Assembly: GCF_003415675.1 (NCBI RefSeq)
Contig: NZ_QFZK01000012.1
Location: 62,001-126,000, forward strand
Length of the DNA stretch: 64,000 nucleotides
From: Rhodoferax lacus
Lineage (GTDB): Bacteria > Pseudomonadota > Gammaproteobacteria > Burkholderiales > Burkholderiaceae_C
Direction of reading: 5' to 3'
Below the pieces are notes generated by a model. That model had not been told where the DNA came from. It saw nothing but the letters and a program-made list of their open reading frames with translations, and made no database searches. The position numbers and the translations under genes were made by a program. This document shows positions 34,038 through 43,912 of the stretch, piece after piece (positions within the stretch are counted from its first letter, which is position 1; every line of letters begins with the position of its first letter).

Positions 34038-34970
34038 ATGAACAGGCAAGCCAAAATATATGTGGCCGGACACCGGGGCATGGTGGGCTCTGCCATTGTG
34101 CGGCGCCTGCAGACAGCCGGCTACACCAATGTGCTGACCGCCACGCGCGCCGAGCTGGACCTGACGGACCAGCCTGCGGTGCTGGAATATATGGAGCGCG
34201 AGCGGCCCGACTATCTATTTCTGGCCGCGGCCAAGGTGGGTGGCATACAGGCCAACAACACGCTGCGTGCCGAGTTTTTGTACCAGAACCTGATGATGGA
34301 GGCCAACCTGATTCACGCGGCCTGGCAGGCCGGTGTGCAGCGGCTGCTGTTTCTGGGGTCGAGTTGCATCTACCCGCGCGACTGCCCGCAGCCCATCCAG
34401 GAAGACTACCTGCTGACCGGCCTGCTGGAGCCCACCAACGAGCCCTATGCGATAGCCAAGATCGCGGGCATCAAGCTGTGCGAGAGCTACAACCGGCAGT
34501 ACGGCACGCAATACGTGTCGGTGATGCCCACCAACCTGTACGGCCCCAACGACAACTACGACCTGGGCAGCAGCCACGTGCTGCCCGCCCTGCTGCGCAA
34601 GGCGCACGAGGCCAAGCTGCGTGGCGACGCCGTTCTGCCGGTGTGGGGCTCTGGCAAGCCCATGCGCGAATTTTTGTATGTGGACGACATGGCCGATGCC
34701 TGCGTGTTCCTGATGGAGCATGCCGACATACGCGATGGCCTGTTCAACGTGGGTACCGGGCAGGACGTCACCATCCGCGCGCTGGCCCAGACCGTGATGG
34801 ACGTGGTGGGCTTTGCGGGCGAGATAGTGTTCGATGCCAGCAAGCCCGATGGCACGCCCCGCAAGCTGCTCAATGTAGAGCGCCTGCGTGCGCTGGGCTG
34901 GCAGGCCCGTGTGCCCCTGCGTGAGGGCATTGACCGGACCTATGCCAACTACCTGATGACGGCGGGCTAG
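34038..34970 (+). CDS. fcl: GDP-L-fucose synthase
   Basis: 310 residues. NADP-binding [14 protein letters not shown], the active-site [15 protein letters not shown], and Y-x3-K as [18 protein letters not shown]. The C-terminal half contains [18 protein letters not shown] and [15 protein letters not shown]. It performs the epimerisation and reduction that complete GDP-L-fucose, supplying a fucosyltransferase such as the WcaI-like enzyme. Its stop codon overlaps the stop of the convergent ParB-like gene. Confidence 0.97.
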   Translation: MNRQAKIYVAGHRGMVGSAIVRRLQTAGYTNVLTATRAELDLTDQPAVLEYMERERPDYLFLAAAKVGGIQANNTLRAEFLYQNLMMEANLIHAAWQAGVQRLLFLGSSCIYPRDCPQPIQEDYLLTGLLEPTNEPYAIAKIAGIKLCESYNRQYGTQYVSVMPTNLYGPNDNYDLGSSHVLPALLRKAHEAKLRGDAVLPVWGSGKPMREFLYVDDMADACVFLMEHADIRDGLFNVGTGQDVTIRALAQTVMDVVGFAGEIVFDASKPDGTPRKLLNVERLRALGWQARVPLREGIDRTYANYLMTAG

Positions 34971-35776
34971 GCTGCGGCGCGCAGGGCGCCGAGCTGCTCA
35001 CGCAGCTGCGCGTTCTCGGCCTCCAGCACCTGGATGCGGGCCTTGAGGGCGGGCACGCTGTCGGGGGCCTGGTCCTCGGACACTTCTTCGCTATCGGCCT
35101 TGGCGGCCTTGTCACGCTTCTTGGATTCGCGCACGCGCTTGGCCGCCTGCTGCAGTTCTTCGCGTCCGCCCTGGGCTGCAGCCACCTGCTCCTGCGCGGG
35201 CAGGGTGGCCACGGCCGCGGCCGCGTTGATGGAGATGGTGCCGGACTTGACTGCCGCCACCACTTCGGGCGCGGCCTGCTTTTGAATGCGCTCGATCATG
35301 CCCACCTGGCTGCTGCTCAGACGCGCGGAGCGGGCCAGGTCTTCGCGGCTTGGCAGGGGCTGGGCGGGTGCTGCGCTTGTGGCATCCGGCGCACCCGCTT
35401 CGGTGGCTGTTGATGCAGGGCCTGCGTCCTTCAAGGCGGCAGCATGCTGCTTGCGGGCGGCCAGGATCTCGCGTCTGCGCAGGGCCAGCACGCCGCGCTG
35501 GAAGTCGGACACGCTGCGCCGTCCCAGGTGCTGTTCAATCATCCACAGGTGCACATCGTCCATGCTCTTGAACAGCGTGCTTTGCAGGGTCTGGAAGGGG
35601 ATGCCGTGCTGCTGGCAGATGCCATAGCGGTTGTGGCCGTCCACCAGCACATCACCCCACAGCACCAGGGCGTCGCGGCAGCCTTCGCTCAGCAGGCTGC
35701 GCTCCAGCGCCTCGTGCTCGTCAGGTGTCAGGGGATCGATATAGGCTTTAAGTTCTGGGTCGACGACGATATTCAT
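34967..35776 (-). CDS. Stand-alone ParB-like domain protein
   Basis: 269 residues from the ATG at 35776. The ParB/Srx-type N-terminal domain contains the conserved [18 protein letters not shown] (DGHNRY about 46-51). A helix-turn-helix-like segment follows ([35 protein letters not shown]), then a basic, charged coiled coil ([34 protein letters not shown]). Neither parA nor plasmid replication genes are nearby. It could be a DNA-binding regulator derived from a partition protein. Function unknown. Confidence 0.75.
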   Translation of the reverse strand: MNIVVDPELKAYIDPLTPDEHEALERSLLSEGCRDALVLWGDVLVDGHNRYGICQQHGIPFQTLQSTLFKSMDDVHLWMIEQHLGRRSVSDFQRGVLALRRREILAARKQHAAALKDAGPASTATEAGAPDATSAAPAQPLPSREDLARSARLSSSQVGMIERIQKQAAPEVVAAVKSGTISINAAAAVATLPAQEQVAAAQGGREELQQAAKRVRESKKRDKAAKADSEEVSEDQAPDSVPALKARIQVLEAENAQLREQLGALRAAA

Positions 35777-35842
35777 GAGGGGCAGCGTGCAGGCAAAGGG
35801 CGTGATTGTAGGCGCCACCGCGCACTGCCGCGCGTCACTGCC

Positions 35843-36748
35843 TCACGCCGCCTGCTGCCCGATCTGAAAGTTGGCCAGCTGCTCCAGCGCACGCACCATG
35901 GCCGAGTGGTCCCAGGCCGCGCCGCCATGGGCCACACAAGAGTTGAAGAGCTCCTGCGCGGTGGCCGTGTTGGGCAGGGACACGCCCAGTGCGCGGGCGC
36001 TGCTGAGGGCCAAATGGAGGTCCTTCTGGTGCAGGGCGATGCGAAAGCCGGGATCGAACGTGCGCTTGACCATGCGCTCGCCATGCACCTCCAAAATTTT
36101 GGAAGACGCAAAGCCGCCCATCAGGGCCTGGCGCACGCGGGCCGGGTCGGCACCGGCCTTGGCGGCAAACAGCAGGGCCTCGGCCACGGCTTCGATGTTG
36201 AGGGCCACGATGATCTGGTTGGCCACCTTGGCAGTCTGGCCGTCACCGTTGCCACCCACCAGCGTGATGTTCTTGCCCATCAGTTCGAACACCGGCTTCA
36301 CACGCTCAAACGTGGCCTCCGGGCCGCCCACCATGATGGACAGCGTGGCATTTTTGGCACCCACTTCACCGCCCGATACGGGGGCATCCAGGTAGTCGCA
36401 CCCCAGGGCGTTGATCTTCTTGGCGAACACCTTGGTCTCGATCGGCGAGATGGAGCTCATGTCCACCACCACCTTGCCTTTGCTCAGGCCTGCGGCAACA
36501 CCGTCTGCGGCGAACAGGGCCTGCTCCACATTGGGCGTGTCGGGCACCATCAGGATGATGATGTCGGCGCGCTCGGCCACGCCGCGCGCGCTCACGCACT
36601 TGGTGGCGCGGCTCTCGGCAATGGCCTCGGGCACTTTGCCGCGGGTGTGGACAAACACATCGTGGCCGGCCTTCACGAGATGGCCGGCCATGGGCGCGCC
36701 CATGATGCCCAGACCGATGAAACCGATTTTGAGGGGAGATGAAGTCAT
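35843..36748 (-). CDS. glxR: Tartronate semialdehyde reductase
   Basis: 301 residues. Beta-hydroxyacid dehydrogenase fold: the NAD(P)-binding IGFIGLGIMGAPMAGHL near the start, substrate loop DAPVSGGEVGA, and the catalytic Lys in AKVANQIIVALN. It reduces tartronate semialdehyde to D-glycerate, the last step after glyoxylate carboligase. It follows hyi in the same direction with a 27-base gap, in the order gcl-hyi-glxR. Confidence 0.95.
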   Translation of the reverse strand: MTSSPLKIGFIGLGIMGAPMAGHLVKAGHDVFVHTRGKVPEAIAESRATKCVSARGVAERADIIILMVPDTPNVEQALFAADGVAAGLSKGKVVVDMSSISPIETKVFAKKINALGCDYLDAPVSGGEVGAKNATLSIMVGGPEATFERVKPVFELMGKNITLVGGNGDGQTAKVANQIIVALNIEAVAEALLFAAKAGADPARVRQALMGGFASSKILEVHGERMVKRTFDPGFRIALHQKDLHLALSSARALGVSLPNTATAQELFNSCVAHGGAAWDHSAMVRALEQLANFQIGQQAA

Positions 36749-36775
36749 GGCGAATCTTTGGTGTGGGGTCAGTGC

Positions 36776-37558
36776 TCAGGCGGCCAGCAGCGTGTTGCGC
36801 CAGCCCAGGCCCGCTTCGGTGGTGGTGGCGGGCTTGTATTCGCAGCCCACCCAGCCGGTGTAGCCAATGCGGTCCAGGTGCGCGAACAGGAAGGCGTAGT
36901 TGATCTCACCCGTGCCCGGCTCATTGCGCCCGGGGTTGTCGGCCAGCTGGATGTGGCCTATGCGCGCCAGGTGCTTTTGCAGGGTGGCGGCCAGCTCGCC
37001 CTCCATGCGCTGGGCGTGGTAGATGTCGTATTGCACATAGGCGTTGTCGGCACCCACTGCGTCCAGAATGTCCAGCGCCTGTTGCGTGCGGCTCAGAAAA
37101 AAACCGGGGATGTCAAAGGTGTTGATGGGCTCTATCAGCAGGCGCAGCCCGGCTGCCTTGAAGGCCGTGGCCGCGCGGGACAGGTTGTCTACCAAAGTGC
37201 CCTGCAGCGCCTCTGCGGACACCCCGGCCGGCGCCTTGCCCGCCAGGCAATTGAGCTGGCCCACGCCCAGGGCCTGCGCGTATTCAATGGCTTGTGCAAT
37301 GCCGCTGCGGAATTCACCGGTGCGTGCCGGGTCGCAGGCGATGCCGCGCTCCCCGGCCTCCCAGTTGCCGGCAGGCAAGTTGTGCAGCACCAGCTGCAGG
37401 CCGTTGTCGTCCAGGCGCTGGCGGATGTCCTTGGCTTCAAACGCATAGGGGAACAAAAACTCCACGGCGGTAAAGCCGTTGCGGGCGGCCGCGGCAAAGC
37501 GGTCGAGAAAGGGCAGCTCGGTAAAGAGCATGCTGAGGTTGGCAGAAAATTTGGGCAT
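36776..37558 (-). CDS. hyi: Hydroxypyruvate isomerase
   Basis: 260 residues, usual length. Xylose-isomerase-like TIM barrel: FTELPFLDRFAAAARNGFTAVEFLFPY, LLIEPINTFDIPGFFLSRT, VQYDIYHAQRMEG and IGHIQLADNPGRNEPGTGEI carry the conserved acidic and His metal ligands. It interconverts hydroxypyruvate and tartronate semialdehyde. It lies 24 bases after gcl in one operon. Confidence 0.95.
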   Translation of the reverse strand: MPKFSANLSMLFTELPFLDRFAAAARNGFTAVEFLFPYAFEAKDIRQRLDDNGLQLVLHNLPAGNWEAGERGIACDPARTGEFRSGIAQAIEYAQALGVGQLNCLAGKAPAGVSAEALQGTLVDNLSRAATAFKAAGLRLLIEPINTFDIPGFFLSRTQQALDILDAVGADNAYVQYDIYHAQRMEGELAATLQKHLARIGHIQLADNPGRNEPGTGEINYAFLFAHLDRIGYTGWVGCEYKPATTTEAGLGWRNTLLAA

Positions 37559-37582
37559 GGGTGCTTTGGGTTGGCGTGTGTC

Positions 37583-39373
<1,791 letters not shown>

Positions 39374-39464
39374 TGTGTGTCTCCTGTTGTGTTTGCTTGC
39401 TGAGGTGTGGCCAGTGTCGGTGCGGGGCGTCCGGGGTGGAAGTGCCTGCGGCAGCATTACGGTT

Positions 39465-39479
39465 ATTCCGGATTGGAAT
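39465..39479. promoter_or_regulatory. LysR-type operator between gcl and its regulator
   Basis: ATTCCGGATTGGAAT has perfect five-base arms and contains the T-N11-A pattern of LysR boxes. It lies between the divergent gcl and lysR-type genes, 92 bases upstream of the gcl start and 35 bases upstream of the regulator start, a suitable position for autoregulation and control of gcl. Confidence 0.6.
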
Positions 39480-39513
39480 GGGGAGCGCACAGGGTGCATG
39501 GTCTACTGACCGC

Positions 39514-40422
39514 ATGGACAACCTGTATGCCGTGAGGCTCTTCATTCGTGTGGTGGACCTGGGCTCCTTCAGCAAGGCGGCCGCCGAGCTGGGCATAGGC
39601 CAGCCCTCTGCCACCAAGGTGGTGGCGCAGCTCGAAGCACAGCTGGGCTCGCGCCTGCTGCATCGCTCCACCCATGGCGTCACACCCACCGAGATCGGCC
39701 TGCTGTACTACGAGAAGTGCAAGCTGATCGACCACCACTTCGAGGAGGCGCAGTCGGTGGCGGCACTGCTGCAGTCGCAGGTGCAGGGGGGCTTGCGTAT
39801 CAGCACCTCGGTGGCCTTCGGGCGGCGCGTGCTGGTTCCGCTGGTGATGCGCTTCATGAAGCAAAACCCCAAGCTGCAGATCGAGCTGACCTTCGAGGAC
39901 CGCTATGTAGACCTGGTGGAGCAGGGCATTGACGTGGCCATCCGCATGGGCCGCCTGGCCGACTCCACCCTGGGTGCGCGTTTTCTGGGCATCAACCCCT
40001 GGGTGGTGGTGGGCTCAGCCAACTACCTGGCCGAGCGCGGTGTGCCCAACAGCCCGGAAGATCTGGCGCAACACGACGCGCTGGTCTACAGCACGGTGCA
40101 GGGTGATGCACGCTGGCTCTTCACCGGCGCGGATGGGCGCCTGCACCCCACCAGCGTGCGCGGCTCGCTGCGCTCCAACAACCTCTCGGCGCTGCTGTCG
40201 GCCGCGCGCAGCGACATGGGGCTGGCCGCCCTGCCCTGGTATGTGGCGCATGAGTCGGTGCAGTCGGGCGTGGTGCAGCCGGTGCTGACGGAGTGGGCGC
40301 TGCCCTCGCAGGAAATCCACGCCGTCTACCCCTCGCCGCGCCTGGTGCCGGCCAAGGTGAACCACTTCATCGAGTGGCTGCAAAGCCAGCTGGGTGAGAC
40401 CTGGTGGGCTGAGGCCCTTTAA
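39514..40422 (+). CDS. LysR-family regulator of the glyoxylate operon
   Basis: 302 residues from the ATG at 39514. An N-terminal winged helix (LYAVRLFIRVVDLGSFSKAAAELG) is followed by an effector domain (GGLRISTSVAFGRRVLVPLV, YVDLVEQGIDVAIRMGRL). It is transcribed away from gcl across a 140-base region holding a LysR box. By position it probably senses a glyoxylate-pathway metabolite, but the effector is not identifiable. Confidence 0.93.
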   Translation: MDNLYAVRLFIRVVDLGSFSKAAAELGIGQPSATKVVAQLEAQLGSRLLHRSTHGVTPTEIGLLYYEKCKLIDHHFEEAQSVAALLQSQVQGGLRISTSVAFGRRVLVPLVMRFMKQNPKLQIELTFEDRYVDLVEQGIDVAIRMGRLADSTLGARFLGINPWVVVGSANYLAERGVPNSPEDLAQHDALVYSTVQGDARWLFTGADGRLHPTSVRGSLRSNNLSALLSAARSDMGLAALPWYVAHESVQSGVVQPVLTEWALPSQEIHAVYPSPRLVPAKVNHFIEWLQSQLGETWWAEAL

Positions 40423-40469
40423 GGCATTCCGTGGTCTTCTGAAGACCTGCGTGCCGCGCTGGCCTGTGC

Positions 40470-42425
40470 CTAGCGCAGCGCCAGTTTCCTGCCGCCCGCA
40501 CTGCCGAGCTGGAACACGGCCACGGTTTGCACCAGTTCCTGTGCCTGTGATTTCAGACTACTGGCCGCGGCGGCCATCTGCTCCACCAGCGCGGCGTTCT
40601 GCTGGGTGGCCTGGTCCATCTGCGTCACCGCTTCACCCACCTGGCTCACACCCAGGCTTTGCTCGGTGCTGGCCGCGCTGATCTCGGCCATGATGTCGGT
40701 TACCCGCTTGATGCTGGCCACCACATCGGCCATGGTGCTGCCGGCCTGGTCCACCAGGCTGGTGCCGTGGTTCACGCGCTCCACGCTGGTGTTGATGAGC
40801 GCCTTGATTTCCTTGGCCGCCTCGGCCGAGCGCCCGGCCAGCGAACGCACCTCGGAGGCCACCACCGCAAAGCCGCGGCCCTGGTCACCGGCGCGGGCTG
40901 CTTCCACTGCGGCGTTGAGTGCCAGGATGTTGGTCTGGAAGGCAATGCCGTCAATCACGCTGATGATGTCGGAGATCTTGTTGGAGGCTTCGTTGATGCC
41001 GTGCATGGTGCTCACCACCTGCGCCACCACCGCGCCACCCTTGACTGCCACGGTGGAGGCATTCAGGGCCAGCTGGTTGGCCTGACGCGCGTTGTCGGCG
41101 TTCTGGTTGACGGTGGCGCTGAGCTCTTCCATGGAGGCGGCGGTTTGTTCCAGCGCACTGGCCTGGCTTTCGGTGCGGGCCGACAGGTCGTGGTTGCCAG
41201 AGGCAATCTCGGCGCTGGCCGTGGCCACGCCTTCAGAGCCGCCACGCACCTGCTGCACCACCTGCGACAGGTGGTCACGCATGGCCAGCAGCGCCTGCAT
41301 GAGCTGGCCCAGTTCGTTGTTGCCGCGCACGGGCACCTCCACCGTCAGGTCGCCCTGGGCGACGGCTTGGGCCACAGCCACTGCCTCGTGCACCGGGCCG
41401 GTGATGCTGCGCGCAAAGGCGATGGTGAGCGCCAGCGCCGCGGCCAGGCCGCCCAGCAGGGCAAGTGCCACCAGCAACTGGTTGGTGCGCAGGTGCGTGA
41501 CACGGCCTTGCAGCGATTGCGTCAGGTTCTGCATGGCCAGGGCGTTGAATTCGTACAGGCCGTCAATGGTGCGGGTAAAGGCATCAAAGTAGGCGGGCGC
41601 CGCGTAGGTGATTTCCTGAGCGCTGATGAGCTGCGCATCGGCCAGGGCCAGGGCCTGCACCACCAGGGCTTCCTTGTCCTTGGCCGTGCCTGTCAGCTGC
41701 GACTGGATGTCGGCGTTGGTCGAAGCGGCGCGCCCCAGGTTGCGGGCCATTTCGCTTTTGAGTTCCAGCGCGCGCTTGTTCAAGCCCTGCAGACTGGCGC
41801 GGCCTTCGGGTGGCAGGTTACCCAGGGTCAGGAAACCGGCGCCCTGCGCGCGCATGATGCCCAGGTTCTCAGTCAGCCAGGGCAGGTTGACCAAGGTGGC
41901 CTGGATCAGGAAGTAGGTGTCCGGGTCCGGGTCCAGCGACAGGCCGAACTCGGCCAGTATTTCTTCGTTAAGCGTGAGCAGGCCCGTGATCAGCTGGGTG
42001 TGCTGCTTGGTGCTGTCGGCGCTTTTGATTTGCGCGGCCGTGACATCCTTCTCCAGCGCCGTCCAGCGCTGCTGCAGATCGGACCAGTCTTGAAGCACTT
42101 TGGGTGACGCATGGGCGGTCTTGATTTCGGCGTCAAAGGCAGCCGCTGCCTGCACCACCTTGTCGCGCATGCCGGGGCGGCGTGCGGCCAGGGCTTCGTT
42201 GCCATTGAGCGCACCGGCCGACAGGCCCCGGTGGGTTTGCGTGAGCTGCACCACCTTGTTGAGCAGCACCACCGCCGTGGCCACGCTGGCTTCCTTCTGC
42301 GCCCCTTGCACCTCCGAGAGGCTGCGTGAGAAGTACAGCGCAGTGGGCAACAACGCCATCAGGACGCTGATCAGCCCCAGGATCAGAAATTTTTGCATCA
42401 GGTTGAGGCGGTGCAGCAGTGGCAT
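40470..42425 (-). CDS. Methyl-accepting chemotaxis protein with NIT-like sensor
   Basis: 651 residues from the ATG at 42425. First membrane helix about 12-32, then a helical sensor domain containing [19 protein letters not shown], which resembles the nitrate/nitrite-sensing (NIT) motif. A second helix near 310-340 ([20 protein letters not shown]) leads into HAMP ([22 protein letters not shown]) and the signalling domain with the conserved tip [20 protein letters not shown]. The C-terminus lacks the NWETF-type methyltransferase tether. The ligand is unproven. Confidence 0.93.
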   Translation of the reverse strand: MPLLHRLNLMQKFLILGLISVLMALLPTALYFSRSLSEVQGAQKEASVATAVVLLNKVVQLTQTHRGLSAGALNGNEALAARRPGMRDKVVQAAAAFDAEIKTAHASPKVLQDWSDLQQRWTALEKDVTAAQIKSADSTKQHTQLITGLLTLNEEILAEFGLSLDPDPDTYFLIQATLVNLPWLTENLGIMRAQGAGFLTLGNLPPEGRASLQGLNKRALELKSEMARNLGRAASTNADIQSQLTGTAKDKEALVVQALALADAQLISAQEITYAAPAYFDAFTRTIDGLYEFNALAMQNLTQSLQGRVTHLRTNQLLVALALLGGLAAALALTIAFARSITGPVHEAVAVAQAVAQGDLTVEVPVRGNNELGQLMQALLAMRDHLSQVVQQVRGGSEGVATASAEIASGNHDLSARTESQASALEQTAASMEELSATVNQNADNARQANQLALNASTVAVKGGAVVAQVVSTMHGINEASNKISDIISVIDGIAFQTNILALNAAVEAARAGDQGRGFAVVASEVRSLAGRSAEAAKEIKALINTSVERVNHGTSLVDQAGSTMADVVASIKRVTDIMAEISAASTEQSLGVSQVGEAVTQMDQATQQNAALVEQMAAAASSLKSQAQELVQTVAVFQLGSAGGRKLALR

Positions 42426-42661
42426 GGTGTCTTCTCTTGCGCTGTATTGGAATTTGGAGAATGTAGTCCCCTTTATGAGGCGCTGCGGCCAAAACAGGGC
42501 ACGGACTTGCAGGAAATTTGACTTGGCACAAGTCCGTGTGCTTTGAGGCGGGCGCGGGGGCACGATGGCTTGGTGTGTGGAGGCCGGAATCCATTGTCAT
42601 CAGGGCGTCGACAGGCGCTGCTAGCATGCGCGGCCATAGCCACTACACCTACACCCGCGCC

Positions 42662-43285
42662 ATGGATGAAATCATCGGTCTCTTCCCCGTCCCGTTCATG
42701 CGCGCACCTGCGACGCTGGAACAGGCCCTCGTCCAGGATCTGGCGACGCATTTCAGCGCGCTGGCCGTGCGCGACAACAACTCTTCGCCCAACCTCTCGC
42801 ATACCGAGATGCTGCGCCCTGGCGACAGCCCCCTGTTTACCGAAGCGGCCGCGCGCATCGCGCCTAAGCTCACGGAGTTCGGTGCCTTGCTGTTTGGCGA
42901 GCAGATGCCCTGGGCCATCAAAGAGATGTGGGTCAATTTGCTGGACCAGGGCGGCCGTCAGGCCATGCACAACCACGCAAACAGCTTTATTTCTGGCGTG
43001 GTCTACCTGACACCTACACACCCGCAATCGCAGACGGTCTTTATGAAGTCACCCGGTGGCACCGACTTCGCGTTCAAGAACGAGCACGCGGGAACCCAGC
43101 CCGGGCCCTACAGCTCCGACAAATGGATCAGCCCGGCACCGACGCCCGGCGACATGGTGCTGTTTCCCAGTTACCTGATGCACGCGGTCCCGCCCAACCA
43201 GGGTAAGCGCCGCATCACGATGGCCTTCAACGCCATTCCCACACGCCTGGAGTCCTGGGGTTACGGCATCCAGTTCAGCGGCTGA
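42662..43285 (+). CDS. Putative 2OG-Fe(II) oxygenase (TIGR02466-type)
   Basis: 207 residues from the ATG at 42662. The family start MDEIIGLFPVPFMRAP is followed by a jelly-roll core with iron-ligand candidates in QAMHNHANSFISGVVYL (His103/His105) and in LMHAVPPNQGKRRITMAFN (His174), with Arg183 as likely 2-oxoglutarate anchor. Members occur in bacteria and phages and their substrates are unknown. It stands alone, divergent from the chemoreceptor. Confidence 0.85.
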   Translation: MDEIIGLFPVPFMRAPATLEQALVQDLATHFSALAVRDNNSSPNLSHTEMLRPGDSPLFTEAAARIAPKLTEFGALLFGEQMPWAIKEMWVNLLDQGGRQAMHNHANSFISGVVYLTPTHPQSQTVFMKSPGGTDFAFKNEHAGTQPGPYSSDKWISPAPTPGDMVLFPSYLMHAVPPNQGKRRITMAFNAIPTRLESWGYGIQFSG

Positions 43286-43485
43286 TCTCTGCTCAGGTTG
43301 CGTTGCGAAACATGTAATGACCCTGACTTAGTCGAAGCTTCTAATCTCGGCCGTCATGGCGACCATTTGAAAGATGGCGCTGGACCAAGCCAACCCGGCA
43401 GGTGAGCGGGGCGCAGCAATCGTGCCCGGCCTCTTGCTATTGCCTTATTGCGCATAGTCGCGCGTGAGCGAATACGAGGAATCCC

Positions 43486-43902
43486 GTGATCAGACTGGTC
43501 GTTGCTGTGATGGTTCTATGTTCAGCGACGCTTGCAGCTGCGGCCGAAACGGCCACGCCGGAAGGCGGACAAAGCCTGGCGTGTGAAATGACGCCGGTGG
43601 GTATGGACCAGATGGACTTCCAGTGCCCGTTTGTGGCCACGGGAGCGTTGCAGCGCTTGCGTTTCAAGGCTGACTTCCTTGGTAGCCATGACGATACGTC
43701 TGGCTCCTTGGCGGCCCAACTGAACGGCGCGCCTCTGGTCTGCGCCAAGGGCAGCGCAACGCAGTTGACCGGTGAATCCGGAGAGGTCAGTCTCGATTGC
43801 AGACTCCAAGCCGAGGAGAAAGCGGGGGCCAAGCTGCTGCTGGGTGTTACCTTGAAGTGGTTTCATGCGCGGTACAACGACGCAGATTTCCGCTCGGAGT
43901 AG
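43486..43902 (+). CDS. Small exported protein of unknown function
   Basis: 138 residues starting at a GTG at 43486 with GAGGA seven bases upstream. The signal peptide ends AAAA-ET (about residue 20). The mature part has three Cys (CEMTPVGMDQMDFQCPF, LVCAKG, LDCRLQ) and a beta-rich look. No family recognised. It lies ten bases before the spermidine-synthase-like gene and may be co-expressed with it. Confidence 0.65.
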   Translation: MIRLVVAVMVLCSATLAAAAETATPEGGQSLACEMTPVGMDQMDFQCPFVATGALQRLRFKADFLGSHDDTSGSLAAQLNGAPLVCAKGSATQLTGESGEVSLDCRLQAEEKAGAKLLLGVTLKWFHARYNDADFRSE

Positions 43903-43912
43903 CGCTAAAAGC

